Below are positions 1-9,101 of a DNA stretch of 64,000 nt, piece by piece. Location: the NCBI GenBank assembly GCA_937897615.1, contig CALCNO010000201.1:186001-250000 (forward strand). Direction: 5' to 3'. Each line of letters starts with the position of its first letter. The first letter of the stretch is position 1. The notes beneath the pieces were generated by a model that searched no databases, was not told the origin of the DNA, and saw only the letters and a program-made list of their open reading frames with translations. Made by a program: the position numbers and the translations under genes. Source of the DNA: an uncultured Anaerolineaceae bacterium. Its GTDB lineage: Bacteria > Chloroflexota > Anaerolineae > Anaerolineales > Anaerolineaceae.

Positions 1-1
1 C

Positions 2-586
2 GTGAAGACCGCTGACGATGGCACGATCATGTACCATGTCATTGAGCGGCATGGTTCTGAGGGCGATACCTTTTGGGCTGAGGCAAAGGCGTTCCGCCCA
101 ATCACACCGGACGATGTGAAAATAATTTCTCCGGATGTGGAAGACAAACAGATCATCGTTGATGTGAGCCATCAAACCATCTCTTGTTTTGAAAATGGGC
201 ACGAGATTCTTTTTGACCGCGTCTCAACCGGGGCAAAATATAACATCTACGGTGAAGCAGTGGATTTCTGGTCCACTCCTGTTGGCGATTACCACGTTGT
301 AAACCGAAAGTACGTCTCCCTTCACATGGCTGGTGGCTCAGCGGCAACTGGTTATGAGTTGTTTGGCGTCTCCTGGACATCCATTTTTGCTACCGGTGGC
401 GTAGCAATCCACTCCACTTACTGGCACAATAATTATGGCGAGCCCATGTCTCATGGTTGCGTCAATGTGCGCCCGGATGTTGCCCGGTTTGTTTTTCAAT
501 GGACACTGCCGTTCTGCGATTATGATCCGGGAAAAATTGAAGTGCAGGGATATTCCGGCACAAAGGTGCGGGTGATTGAGTATTAG
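2..586 (+). CDS. L,D-transpeptidase catalytic domain protein (5' end missing)
   Basis: The frame is open from the window edge, so the N-terminus lies outside; the GTG at base 2 is probably internal. The C-terminal half is a YkuD fold: a conserved His at residue 136 followed by the SHGCVNV signature, with the catalytic Cys at about 153. Enzymes of this family form 3-3 peptidoglycan cross-links or attach proteins to the wall, acting outside the membrane. The residues before it (1-45) may be the end of an SH3-like or linker region. The signal peptide cannot be seen. The family call is firm; the substrate is unknown. Confidence 0.9.
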   Translation: MKTADDGTIMYHVIERHGSEGDTFWAEAKAFRPITPDDVKIISPDVEDKQIIVDVSHQTISCFENGHEILFDRVSTGAKYNIYGEAVDFWSTPVGDYHVVNRKYVSLHMAGGSAATGYELFGVSWTSIFATGGVAIHSTYWHNNYGEPMSHGCVNVRPDVARFVFQWTLPFCDYDPGKIEVQGYSGTKVRVIEY

Positions 587-620
587 GCGGATTTACATCC
601 GGTAAAGTGGCCAACTCATT

Positions 621-1604
621 ATGACAAGAGCTATTCTCTACTATCATCCACAGGATGTTGATATTGAAAAGTTAATCGCAGAGATTTCCGCTTTGAGCGA
701 GAAATACTCTTTAGATTTTCTACCCCTCAATATTGATGCTATTGAAGAGGGTGAAAAATTAGCAGTCAAAACGACCCCTACTTTGGCGGTTGGCCCCTAC
801 TTGTTGAAGTTTCCATTCAGCGCAAAAGATGCTGAAATTGCCATCTCGGCTGCCTCCGCGCGCGCGGGAGCTACCAAAAAGGTTAACCTCAGGAAAGCGC
901 GGGCAAAGAACCGCACGGGGATGTTTTTGGCTAAATTCTACCCGAGCCTGATTGCTGCAATTACCCTGGTGTTTCTGGGCGGGGCATTTTTGGCTCCCAT
1001 TCTGAAAATGAATGGCAAAGAACGCGCCTCGAATGTTCTATATGGTTTTTACCATGTGTTTTGCCACCAACTGGCTTTTCGCTCTTACTTCCTTGGTGGG
1101 GACCAGCTTTTTTATCCGCGCGAACTGGCTCACATTGAGGGCCTGGTAACTTACGAGGAACATTTTAAAGACCCTTATGATGATGTGGTGATAGCACGAG
1201 GCATTGTAGGCGATCAACAGACAGGCTATAAAATCGCTCTTTGCGAACGCGACCTGGCGATATATGGCTCGATCGCTTTGATTGCAATTCTCTTTCAGAT
1301 TACCCGCAGGCAATGGAAGCCGCTCAAATGGTACTGGTGGGTGCTTTTTGGCCTGATCCCGATTGCACTGGATGGGTTCAGCCAGATCCCCGGATTGTCC
1401 TCCGGTTGGCCGGTATGGTTCCCTGTGCGGGAAAGCACGCCTCTGCTGCGAACGCTCACCGGAGTGTTGTTTGGTGGTATCACTGCCTGGTATATGTTTC
1501 CCCTGATGGAAGAGTCGATGCGCGAAACTTACCAGCAATTGGTTCTTCAGAGAGCCATTATTAAGGCGGCAGGCTCAGAATTGGAACGCAATGCAGCTGA
1601 TTGA
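621..1604 (+). CDS. DUF2085 membrane protein with thioredoxin-fold-like N-terminus
   Basis: Residues 1-80 look like a glutaredoxin/thioredoxin-type fold (strand-helix-strand, then a TTPTL turn resembling the cis-Pro loop) but have no CxxC. Residues 110 onward form a polytopic membrane domain with the FYHVFCHQLAFRS block typical of DUF2085. The usual second CARCTG-type block is replaced by ALCERDLAIYGS, which keeps only one Cys. At least four membrane segments are visible. It overlaps the following pgeF-like gene by 14 bases, so the two are probably translationally coupled. No function is established for DUF2085. The N-terminal fold assignment is by pattern only. Confidence 0.75.
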   Translation: MTRAILYYHPQDVDIEKLIAEISALSEKYSLDFLPLNIDAIEEGEKLAVKTTPTLAVGPYLLKFPFSAKDAEIAISAASARAGATKKVNLRKARAKNRTGMFLAKFYPSLIAAITLVFLGGAFLAPILKMNGKERASNVLYGFYHVFCHQLAFRSYFLGGDQLFYPRELAHIEGLVTYEEHFKDPYDDVVIARGIVGDQQTGYKIALCERDLAIYGSIALIAILFQITRRQWKPLKWYWWVLFGLIPIALDGFSQIPGLSSGWPVWFPVRESTPLLRTLTGVLFGGITAWYMFPLMEESMRETYQQLVLQRAIIKAAGSELERNAAD

Positions 1605-2376
1605 GAAAAATGGCCTGGAATACTATGCCTTTGAGGAAAAGCCTTTTAAAGAGATTCCTCACGGTTTTTTTACGCGTACAGGTGGTGTAAGCCCGGAGCC
1701 GTGGAACTCCCTCAACTTGAGCACCACCGCAGGTGATTCTGCCGCCAATGTTGTTGAGAACCGCCGCAGGATTTTTGCTGCCATTAACAGGCCAGAGCAT
1801 TCGCTGTATGATACCTGGCAGGTACATAGCAACCGGATCATTATTGCCGAAAAACCACGCGGTTTACACAATGCCCCCATACAGGCAGACGGCATTGTTA
1901 CCCAAAACGCGGAGATCACTTTATTTATGCGTTTTGCCGACTGTGTGCCCATTCTTTTTTTTGATCCCTCCAGGCAGGTGATTGGCATTGCGCATGCCGG
2001 CTGGAAAGGAACCGTAAATGGTATTGCGGCGGAGATGGTTAGCACAATGGTTTCCAGGTGGGGTTCACAACCGGCTGCCATCAGCGTTGGCATTGGCCCG
2101 TGTATTTGCCGTGAGCATTACCTGATCCGTGAAGATGTGCTGGCCGAGGTCAAAAGCAAATTCCCGGGGTTCTGGCAATCCGTTATATACGAGGACAACC
2201 TTGGCATTCACTTTGATCTTCCGCGGGCGAACCAGGAGCTATTACAAAGGAGCGGTGTGAAAGATATTCATCTTTCCAATCTTTGTACTGCTGGGGATAC
2301 AACCAGATGGTTCAGCCACAGGGCTGAACATGGGGCGACGGGACGGTTTGGCGTAGCGGTTTCATTGCGACGGTAA
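1591..2376 (+). CDS. pgeF: PgeF/YfiH (laccase-domain) purine nucleoside phosphorylase family protein
   Basis: A 261-residue protein of the cytoplasmic multicopper-oxidase-like family DUF152. Members described biochemically act as zinc-dependent purine nucleoside phosphorylase/adenosine deaminase. Metal ligands are visible: His in DTWQVHSN, Cys in RFADCVPI and His in GIAHAGWKG. A GGAACGC stretch just before the ATG fits a ribosome site inside the end of the DUF2085 gene. Next comes yggS, the same order as ylmD-ylmE in Bacillus. The length is normal for the family. Confidence 0.88.
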   Translation: MQLIEKNGLEYYAFEEKPFKEIPHGFFTRTGGVSPEPWNSLNLSTTAGDSAANVVENRRRIFAAINRPEHSLYDTWQVHSNRIIIAEKPRGLHNAPIQADGIVTQNAEITLFMRFADCVPILFFDPSRQVIGIAHAGWKGTVNGIAAEMVSTMVSRWGSQPAAISVGIGPCICREHYLIREDVLAEVKSKFPGFWQSVIYEDNLGIHFDLPRANQELLQRSGVKDIHLSNLCTAGDTTRWFSHRAEHGATGRFGVAVSLRR

Positions 2377-2379
2377 AAA

Positions 2380-3093
2380 ATGTCCGAAACGATTGCTGAG
2401 CGGTTTTTACGTGTTCAAGAGTCTGTTCTCCATTATGCCAACCAGAGAGATTGGCAGAGGGGGAACACAAAGCTCATCGTTGTCACTAAAAAACAGAACA
2501 TTGAGGCTTGTATTGAAGCTGAAGAAGCTGGCGCGCGTTTCTTTGGCGAGAATTATGCTGAGGAAGCTGTTGAGAAATTCAAGGATGTTTCGTTCAGTAA
2601 CATGCAATTCCACATGATTGGGCATCTGCAGAGCAGAAAGGTAAAACTCCTGGCTCCTTTATTTTCGGTTGTGCAAACCATTGACCGGTTTGAGATTGCC
2701 GAGAAATTAGACCGTTACTATGAGGGGATTGCTAAAAAGATTGACGCGCTTGTTGAAATTGATTTGAGCGGCGAACTAACAAAGAGTGGATTTTCATTGA
2801 GCAATGATGCAGACGTAGCTGATTTTTACAAGATAATTGAGAAGATGATCGGGTTTAAAAATATTAACCTGGTCGGCCTTATGACGATGGGGCATTATCC
2901 CCAGAATGAAGAGACTAACCGTGCCATTTTCTCGCTCGCGCGCCGTCACCTGGAGACGGTACAATCGAAGTTGGAGTTGGCAAGTTTCAATGAATTATCA
3001 ATGGGCACGAGCAGGGATTACGTAACGGCAATACAGGAAGGTGCAACAATGGTGCGAGTTGGCGAATTAATCATGGGACCGAGGAGTTACTGA
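2380..3093 (+). CDS. YggS-family PLP-binding homeostasis protein
   Basis: A 237-residue single-domain alanine-racemase-fold protein. The Schiff-base lysine sits in the IVVTKKQ strand near residue 36. Other family signatures are GENYAEE, HMIGHLQSRK, GLMTMG and a C-terminal SMGTSRD phosphate-binding loop followed by RVGELIMG. YggS/YlmE proteins buffer pyridoxal phosphate in the cytoplasm and have no known enzymatic turnover. It starts 3 bases after the pgeF stop and is followed by yggT, so it sits in a housekeeping operon. Confidence 0.92.
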   Translation: MSETIAERFLRVQESVLHYANQRDWQRGNTKLIVVTKKQNIEACIEAEEAGARFFGENYAEEAVEKFKDVSFSNMQFHMIGHLQSRKVKLLAPLFSVVQTIDRFEIAEKLDRYYEGIAKKIDALVEIDLSGELTKSGFSLSNDADVADFYKIIEKMIGFKNINLVGLMTMGHYPQNEETNRAIFSLARRHLETVQSKLELASFNELSMGTSRDYVTAIQEGATMVRVGELIMGPRSY

Positions 3094-3099
3094 TAAACG

Positions 3100-3345
3100 A
3101 TGATTGCGACGATCATACGCGCGGTTTTTAACGTCCTGAATTTAGTTGTCCTGGTGGACATTGTAGTTTCCTTTTTCTTATCTCCCTACCATGTGGTGCG
3201 AGCAACACTGGATCGGATTGTGAACCCATTGCTGGCGCCCATCCGCCGGATTTTGCCTCAGACGGGGATGCTTGATTTCAGTCCGGTTGTTCTGATCTTG
3301 ATACTGCAGGTACTTGAATACCTGCTTTTGATGCTTTTCAAATAA
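3100..3345 (+). CDS. YggT-family small membrane protein
   Basis: An 81-residue protein with two hydrophobic segments (about 4-28 and 57-79). Between them is a short loop containing the LDRIVNPLLAPIRRILP motif typical of YggT/YlmG. These proteins are linked to osmotic shock tolerance and, in Bacillus and plastids, to division or nucleoid placement. The gene begins 6 bases after yggS and is followed directly by yggU, matching the widespread yggS-yggT-yggU order. The length is normal for a one-repeat YggT. Confidence 0.88.
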   Translation: MIATIIRAVFNVLNLVVLVDIVVSFFLSPYHVVRATLDRIVNPLLAPIRRILPQTGMLDFSPVVLILILQVLEYLLLMLFK

Positions 3346-3346
3346 C

Positions 3347-3658
3347 ATGAAACGCCAACTGGAACTTCACCACGGTAAGTCTGGCGCTGTCATATCGGTG
3401 CGTGTTAGCCCCCGATCATCAAAGGCTGGAATTGCCGGCATTCTGGATGATGGCACGATTAAAATCCGGCTGGCTTCTGCACCGGTTGATGGTAAGGCCA
3501 ATGAGGAATTACTTGGTTTGTTAGCCAAAACACTGGGGGTTCAAAAGGCAAACCTTGAGATTATTTCCGGGCAAACGGGCAAATCAAAGCTAGTGGCCAT
3601 TTACGGCCTGGATGCCGACAGTGTTAACAGTATGCTCGTGCAGGCAGTAAAACACTGA
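3347..3658 (+). CDS. DUF167 (YggU) family protein
   Basis: A 103-residue cytoplasmic protein with the family signature in order: SVRVSPRSSK near residue 22, the PVDGKANEELL helix near residue 47, and the ISGQTGKSKLV strand near residue 76. The molecular function is unknown. The gene follows yggT by one base and ends the operon. Its TGA stop directly abuts the stop of the convergent NACHT gene, forming the palindrome TGATCA with no intervening terminator. Confidence 0.9.
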   Translation: MKRQLELHHGKSGAVISVRVSPRSSKAGIAGILDDGTIKIRLASAPVDGKANEELLGLLAKTLGVQKANLEIISGQTGKSKLVAIYGLDADSVNSMLVQAVKH

Positions 3659-6073
3659 TCAAGTAATTTGTTCGCGCCTGGCAATTTCGGAAACAAAGAA
3701 AAATGCCTGGTCGCTCAATTCTGTCTCCCTTGCAAACTGGGCGGAAAGCAGGTCTCTGATTTCTTTGCTGGGGTAACGCGAAAGCAAAAAGAGACTGGCA
3801 TTCTTTTCATGCACATCGCCTCTGTGCATCAGTTCATCCAGAAGATCAATTGGGGGTTCTTCGGCCGATAACTTTCTTCCCTTTTGTTCTGCGATGTGGG
3901 CAAGCCATTCGATTTTGTCGAGTTCTGGCGCTTCCAGGTTAGCCAGTTCGATTCGATGTGTCAAAATTTCTTCCAAAGCCGCGGCAGCAGTATCGCGCAC
4001 AATCCACTCTTTATCGCCAGTGCTTAAATTGGTCAGGTAATCGGTAACCCAGGGTTCCCGTATCAATTTGATGCCGTACAGACTGGATTTGCGTACAGCA
4101 ATATTGGCGCTCTGCGCCAATTCTTTGAGTTGAAGATGACCTTCGGCGGTATCCAATGCCAACATTTCGGAAACGAGGCGGCAATAAAGGTCGTCATTGC
4201 TTTGCAGGGAGGTAATCAGGGTTTGGCGCGCCTCTGGTAGAGACATCCTTGCAAGCGAGAGCGCGCAATAGGCTTTTTCTAACGGAGTGCCATTGGAAAG
4301 GGTTGCTTTGAGATAGGCAAGGCTTTTGGAGGTTTCAAGGAAACCGAAACCAAGGATTGAGAATAGTCTCTCGCCGGTGAATTTTTGATGCATGTACTCA
4401 AGAACTTTTGCAAGGTTTTCTTCATCAAGCCTTAGCAGGAGCGCCAGATACTTTAGTTTGATTGGGATACTGAGGCGGTTTTGCTGCAAGGTAGCAAGAA
4501 TTCTTGGGAAAAATTGATTCTGCAGTACTGAGTTGCTGCGTAGTTTTTCAAAGTGTACGGTGAGCAAACTGACGTTACGCGCAAGCGGGGAATCCTGGAC
4601 AGCCAGCCAGGTGGCAAGGTAAGAGGTTTCCGGGCTTAGCGCCAGGGCAAGGTTTTCGCAAGGATCATAGTAAAAACGTTTCCAATTCTCGAGGTTTTCC
4701 TGGCCGATATCGTGTCTTAACAGATAGGCATAAAGCGGAGCAAAGCTAAAGCCATAGTACCCCTGTTGGCGTTCAACCAGGAGTCCAGCTTCGATGAGAA
4801 AACTGGAAAAACTCGATTCGGTAACTTGAAGGTCTTTTTGCTCGATCTGGGCATCCACATTGCGCAGCAGGCCGGAAAGTTTATCTTTGTGCAGAGTGTG
4901 CGTTTCAGATTTCGACATCAGTTGTGCGCATTTGGCCAGATTTTCCAGTTGCTCCTGCTGCAGGCAGAAACGCGAGATGTAGTTGGCATACAAAGCAGGT
5001 GTGTTTTCTGAAGCTCCCGAGCAGGTAAGGCCGGCAAGTAAGGAAAGCACAAACGTGGAAACATTGGTGAGGGAATTCTTCTGCCTGCGCCATGAGGAAC
5101 TCTCAAATGAGTTTACCGAGGAAGAGCCGCTCCAGATTTGAAGCTGGCCAAGCTTGGCAGACATCTTTGTGACCAGTTCCTTTTTGGCGCCTATGGTCAA
5201 GGGCGAGATAAAATAGGGGGCAAATGATTGCTGCAGCAAATCGCTGGTGAACGATAAATTCCCTGTAACTACAAGTCTGATAGCGGGAAGGGTTGCGACC
5301 AGAGACTTAAGCCAGTCAATGTATTCCTGACAAATGGCGGCAGAGATTTCGTCTAGGCCATCAAAGAAGAGTATGGCCTTTCCTTCAGCCAATAATGGGC
5401 GGAACCGTGTCTGTAACGCCTGGCTGGAAAGATTCAAGGAGCGGAATGCACGCGTTTCGTATAAAATCGATTCCGGCTGGTCTTTGTCAATGGCGTGCAA
5501 ATCAATCTCAGAATAATGTACGTAAAACGGGATGGCTTCATGAAGCGCAAGCGAATTCTCTGTTTTTTTCAGAATATTTGAAATTGCGTAGTTACACAGT
5601 GTGGTTTTGCCGGTGCCTAAATCTCCTTGAATCAGAATACGGCGATGGTTAACCAGGGCTGTAAATAAGGAACATGACCTAAAAGGAGCAGACTCGTAGA
5701 ATTCAGGCAATTCTGGCAGGAAAGGCAGAAGACTGGAAGCTTCGTAGGCATCCGCTGGCTTGTTTTGGGGGTCAATGTACGGATAAGGGTAGATCAGGGG
5801 CAGGTGAACATATACATCATCAAGTGGGCACAATGTACCTAGTAGATGGTCGGATTGTGCTCTTTTGTATTCTTCAAGTTGAAAGTGGTCGAGCGCTTTA
5901 TCTGCTGACCTGATCACTTTTAGCGGAGCTTTTTTCTTGCCAAACATTTTGGCTTGAACTCTCTGCTTGCCGTAGCGCAGGATTGCCAGGCATAACAAAG
6001 TGCCGAGCACCAGCCCAAGCAGAAAAGAAAAGAGGTCGATAGGGGGGAGGGATCTAAAGAGATTATCCAGCAT
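3659..6073 (-). CDS. Membrane-anchored NACHT-type NTPase with C-terminal helical repeats
   Basis: I place the start at the ATG at 6073: GGAAGA lies 6 bases upstream and the hydrophobic segment follows at once. A longer frame to 6184 would run deep into the upstream gene. The 804-residue product has a transmembrane segment at about 10-35, a basic stretch, then an NTPase core with Walker A GDLGTGKTT (about 150) and Walker B ILFFDGLDE (about 235), the acidic pattern of NACHT proteins. The last third reads as HEAT-like helical repeats. The partner is unknown. It overlaps the upstream zinc-ribbon gene by 11 bases. Family members act as signal-sensing STAND ATPases, some in antiphage defence; the role here is open. 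Confidence 0.72.
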   Translation of the reverse strand: MLDNLFRSLPPIDLFSFLLGLVLGTLLCLAILRYGKQRVQAKMFGKKKAPLKVIRSADKALDHFQLEEYKRAQSDHLLGTLCPLDDVYVHLPLIYPYPYIDPQNKPADAYEASSLLPFLPELPEFYESAPFRSCSLFTALVNHRRILIQGDLGTGKTTLCNYAISNILKKTENSLALHEAIPFYVHYSEIDLHAIDKDQPESILYETRAFRSLNLSSQALQTRFRPLLAEGKAILFFDGLDEISAAICQEYIDWLKSLVATLPAIRLVVTGNLSFTSDLLQQSFAPYFISPLTIGAKKELVTKMSAKLGQLQIWSGSSSVNSFESSSWRRQKNSLTNVSTFVLSLLAGLTCSGASENTPALYANYISRFCLQQEQLENLAKCAQLMSKSETHTLHKDKLSGLLRNVDAQIEQKDLQVTESSFSSFLIEAGLLVERQQGYYGFSFAPLYAYLLRHDIGQENLENWKRFYYDPCENLALALSPETSYLATWLAVQDSPLARNVSLLTVHFEKLRSNSVLQNQFFPRILATLQQNRLSIPIKLKYLALLLRLDEENLAKVLEYMHQKFTGERLFSILGFGFLETSKSLAYLKATLSNGTPLEKAYCALSLARMSLPEARQTLITSLQSNDDLYCRLVSEMLALDTAEGHLQLKELAQSANIAVRKSSLYGIKLIREPWVTDYLTNLSTGDKEWIVRDTAAAALEEILTHRIELANLEAPELDKIEWLAHIAEQKGRKLSAEEPPIDLLDELMHRGDVHEKNASLFLLSRYPSKEIRDLLSAQFARETELSDQAFFFVSEIARREQIT

Positions 6074-6767
6074 AGAGAATTCTTCCGCAGTTGGGGCAGT
6101 ATGTGAGGGTGGAATGGTTCTTGGCTTGTTGGCACTGCGATGGAGTGAGAGTGGTTCCGCAGGCCTGGCAGCAGCCTTCTTCAACTAATGACACGGCTAC
6201 TCCTTTTTTTGTTATGCTCAGGCGGTCATACACTTCTAGCAAATCACTGGAAATTTGTACCCGGATTCCTTGTTTCTCTTTTGCAAACCTCTCAACTTCT
6301 TTATTGCCGTTTTCCAGTTTTTCAAGAAGAATATTTTTCTGCTCGATTTTTTGGTTTTTCAATGTTGCAACTTCTTTTTCGTTGAAATCGAGGGTTGCTT
6401 GCAGTTCTTCGAACACTTCCATTCTTTCTATCAGTGCTGATTCTAAAGTGGAGACATTTTTCTCCAGAGAGGCTATTTCGAGTTGTAGGTCTTGCAACTC
6501 TTTTGGATTGCTAATTTTGCCGCTGTAGAGGGAACTGCTAAACTGAGTGATCTTGTTTTTGTTTTCTGTGATTTTTCGCTCAAGTTCGGCAATTCTAATT
6601 TTCTCGGTATCCAGCGCCGTGGCCGCGGCCTGGAGGTTTTGCTCGGCTCTTTTGATCAAAGTCTCATCCGCTATCTCATCCTGAGTTTTTTTGACCGTTA
6701 GCTCAGCAGCATGTTGACTGGTATCAATTTTCTGCAGTTGATAAAGTAAGAAAGTGGAGTCAGCCAT
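6063..6767 (-). CDS. Coiled-coil zinc-ribbon protein (CT398/zf-RING_7 type)
   Basis: A 234-residue protein. Residues 5-170 are almost entirely charged, heptad-like helix, i.e. a long coiled coil. Residues 195-232 form a C4 zinc ribbon with CQACG and CPNCG knuckles. This matches the family described from Chlamydia CT398, implicated in secretion or RNA-linked complexes but without a settled role. The start has a GAGG 6 bases upstream. Upstream on this strand a TATAAT-like hexamer lies at 6787-6792. It is co-transcribed with, and overlaps, the NACHT gene. Confidence 0.82.
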   Translation of the reverse strand: MADSTFLLYQLQKIDTSQHAAELTVKKTQDEIADETLIKRAEQNLQAAATALDTEKIRIAELERKITENKNKITQFSSSLYSGKISNPKELQDLQLEIASLEKNVSTLESALIERMEVFEELQATLDFNEKEVATLKNQKIEQKNILLEKLENGNKEVERFAKEKQGIRVQISSDLLEVYDRLSITKKGVAVSLVEEGCCQACGTTLTPSQCQQAKNHSTLTYCPNCGRILYAG

Positions 6768-6866
6768 TGATACCTCGATAATAAATATTATAGCGGCAAT
6801 CGGATTAACTCATAAACAATTAATAATGCAATAATATTGTTAACTAAGTCTCGCCGTGGAGGAACA

Positions 6867-7829
6867 ATGAAATCCATTTTATTCATTCAAGAATTCGCAG
6901 AGAAAATTGGCAAGAATCTATCCAAGGTGATTGTGGGCAAAGCCAACGTACTTGAACTGGTTACGGTGAGCCTCTTTGCCCAGGGGCACATCTTGATCGA
7001 CGATGTTCCCGGGGTTGGCAAGACTATGCTGGCCAAGGCACTTGCAAAGACCCTGGGCTGTGAATTCAAAAGGATTCAGTTTACCCCCGACATGCTCCCC
7101 AGCGACATAACTGGTGTTTCGATCTACGATCAATCCACGAGAAAATTTGAATTTCGCCCCGGGCCAATTTTTGCCAATGTCCTACTGGCAGATGAGATTA
7201 ACCGGGCGACGCCCAAAACTCAATCAGCCCTGCTGGAAGCGATGGAGGAGAAACAAATCTCAGTTGATGGGGTCACTCATTTACTGGCTGAACCTTTTAT
7301 TGTGTTGGCAACGCAAAACCCCATTGAGTACGAAGGGACTTTCCCTTTGCCGGAAGCCCAGCTTGACCGTTTCTTTATGAAGATTCAAATTGGCTATCCT
7401 TCTCTGCTGGACGAGATAAAAATTATTGAGGATCAAAAATTGCGGCACCCGATTGAGGATATCTCTGCTGTGGTGGATGTTCCAGAAATCAAAAAACTGC
7501 AGGAGATGGTCAAGAGCATTTACGTTGCCGATTCAATTAAAAAATACATCGTTCAGATCATTAGGATGACGCGCGAGGACAAGGATATTTACCTTGGCTG
7601 CAGCCCGCGTGGCAGCCTGGCGCTGTCCAGGGCCGGGCAGATTTACGCGGCCATTTCTGGCAGGGACTTTGTCGTTCCCGATGATATTAAATATCTGGCC
7701 GATTCTATCCTCTCTCATCGCATGGTGATTCAACCTACTTCGCGCTTAAAAAATATCACCGCTGAATCGGTAATCGCCGACATTCTTGCTAATGTTGAAG
7801 TCCCGGGTGGTAAATTCTCTGTTGATTGA
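6867..7829 (+). CDS. MoxR-family AAA+ ATPase
   Basis: The start is set at the ATG at 6867 because GGAGGA lies 5 bases upstream. The 320-residue product has Walker A DVPGVGKT, Walker B LLADEINRA, sensor 1 ATQNPIEYEGT and the PEAQLDRF arginine-finger segment, in family order. MoxR ATPases act as chaperones that insert metals or activate partner proteins. The next gene, 3 bases on, encodes a DUF58 protein, the usual partner. The transglutaminase and VWA genes that often complete such loci are absent here. Confidence 0.94.
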   Translation: MKSILFIQEFAEKIGKNLSKVIVGKANVLELVTVSLFAQGHILIDDVPGVGKTMLAKALAKTLGCEFKRIQFTPDMLPSDITGVSIYDQSTRKFEFRPGPIFANVLLADEINRATPKTQSALLEAMEEKQISVDGVTHLLAEPFIVLATQNPIEYEGTFPLPEAQLDRFFMKIQIGYPSLLDEIKIIEDQKLRHPIEDISAVVDVPEIKKLQEMVKSIYVADSIKKYIVQIIRMTREDKDIYLGCSPRGSLALSRAGQIYAAISGRDFVVPDDIKYLADSILSHRMVIQPTSRLKNITAESVIADILANVEVPGGKFSVD

Positions 7830-7832
7830 AAA

Positions 7833-9080
7833 ATGAAACCGAAACCCCCTTTGTGGATTGTTGTTTTTATCCTTGTTGCTTTACTCATCTTTCAGCAATA
7901 TGTCAAAGACCGCTCTATTGAAAGAACGATATATTTTTTAATTCTACTAATTACTTTTAGCATAATTGCCACCCTGTCTGCATCGGGAAAGTTCAAGCTG
8001 GTGCGGACTACGAAAGAAACGCGGCAGCAAGTTGGGCAATACTTTATTGAGAAATACGAAATTGAAAATCAAGGCACGTGGCCGGTCTTGTGGGTGATTC
8101 TGGTTGATAAGAGTCATATAAGTTTGATGGATAAACAGAGAGTAATTGCCTGGATACCCGGGCACGGAAAGCGCAGCTACGTTGCACAGAGTTGGCTTGA
8201 GCGAAGGGGAATTTATACCCTGGGGCCAACCGAAGTGATTACCGGAGATCCATTTGGCCTGTTCTCGAGCACACAGGTGTTTGACTCAATTGAGAAGATC
8301 GTAATTCTTCCCCGCTACCAGAAGCTCACGAACTTTCCGGATACGGCTGGCTACTTGGCAGGGGGGCGCGCACGTAAGACGCGCAATACAGAGATCAGCC
8401 CGTATGCGGTAAGTGTGCGGGATTACCTGCCAAGCGATCCGCTTCGGCGGATTAACTGGAAAGCTTCTGCAAAGCACGGAAAGTTAATGGTCAAAGAGTT
8501 TGAAGAGGATCCTCAGGCCACAGTATGGGTTTTCCTGGATGCTGACGAAAAAGGTAATTATCTGGCGAAAGAGCTGCCCTCAAAAAGCGTAGAGATTATG
8601 GGCTTTTGGAACAGACAGAAAAACAATGCCGAGAGCCTTTTTGAAAGTTCTCTTGAGTACTCAATTAGTTTGGCTGCCTCTGTTTGTGACTATTACATCA
8701 GTAACTCACGTTCGGTTGGTTTTTGTGCGAACTGCCAGCAATTAATCGTTCTCCCGCCGGAGGGGAGTGTTCGCCAGCTTGATAAAGTCCTGGAGATGTT
8801 GGCAACGATTCGGCCCTCAGAAAAACATTCCATTTATGAGTTGTTGCTTTTGCAGGGCACACAATTAAGCAAGGGGAATACCATTATTATTTTGTCTTCT
8901 AATTCGAGCCAAGAATTTGTGGAGGCGCTTAGAAAGCTTGTCTCCAAAGGGTTTTCTGTTATTTTAGTCTCGGTCACCCCGAGCTCATTTGGGCATGCAA
9001 TCAAAACCGAGGGGTTTTATGCCTCGGTTGAGAATTTGGGGGTGACTTTGATCGTACGAAAAAACGGAGAAGCTCTTTAG
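7833..9080 (+). CDS. DUF58 domain protein
   Basis: The 415-residue product has two N-terminal membrane segments (about 7-22 and 29-47). A beta-rich region follows, then the DUF58 core SVRDYLPSDPLRRINWKAS with HGKLMVKEFEE near residues 190-225. The remainder resembles a degenerate VWA-like domain. It lies directly after moxR. Such pairs are common and are thought to work in envelope or stress functions, but no reaction is known. It is convergent with the PHP-AlbA gene 21 bases away. Confidence 0.88.
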   Translation: MKPKPPLWIVVFILVALLIFQQYVKDRSIERTIYFLILLITFSIIATLSASGKFKLVRTTKETRQQVGQYFIEKYEIENQGTWPVLWVILVDKSHISLMDKQRVIAWIPGHGKRSYVAQSWLERRGIYTLGPTEVITGDPFGLFSSTQVFDSIEKIVILPRYQKLTNFPDTAGYLAGGRARKTRNTEISPYAVSVRDYLPSDPLRRINWKASAKHGKLMVKEFEEDPQATVWVFLDADEKGNYLAKELPSKSVEIMGFWNRQKNNAESLFESSLEYSISLAASVCDYYISNSRSVGFCANCQQLIVLPPEGSVRQLDKVLEMLATIRPSEKHSIYELLLLQGTQLSKGNTIIILSSNSSQEFVEALRKLVSKGFSVILVSVTPSSFGHAIKTEGFYASVENLGVTLIVRKNGEAL

Positions 9081-9101
9081 GGTACCGTTGCCCGGGGCAA
9101 A

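Noticed and set aside
3656..3661. TGATCA palindrome as a regulatory site
   Set aside because: It is simply the two abutting TGA stop codons of convergent genes.
9081..9101. TTGCCCGGGGCAA as a terminator between convergent genes
   Set aside because: The dyad has almost no loop and no T run on either side.
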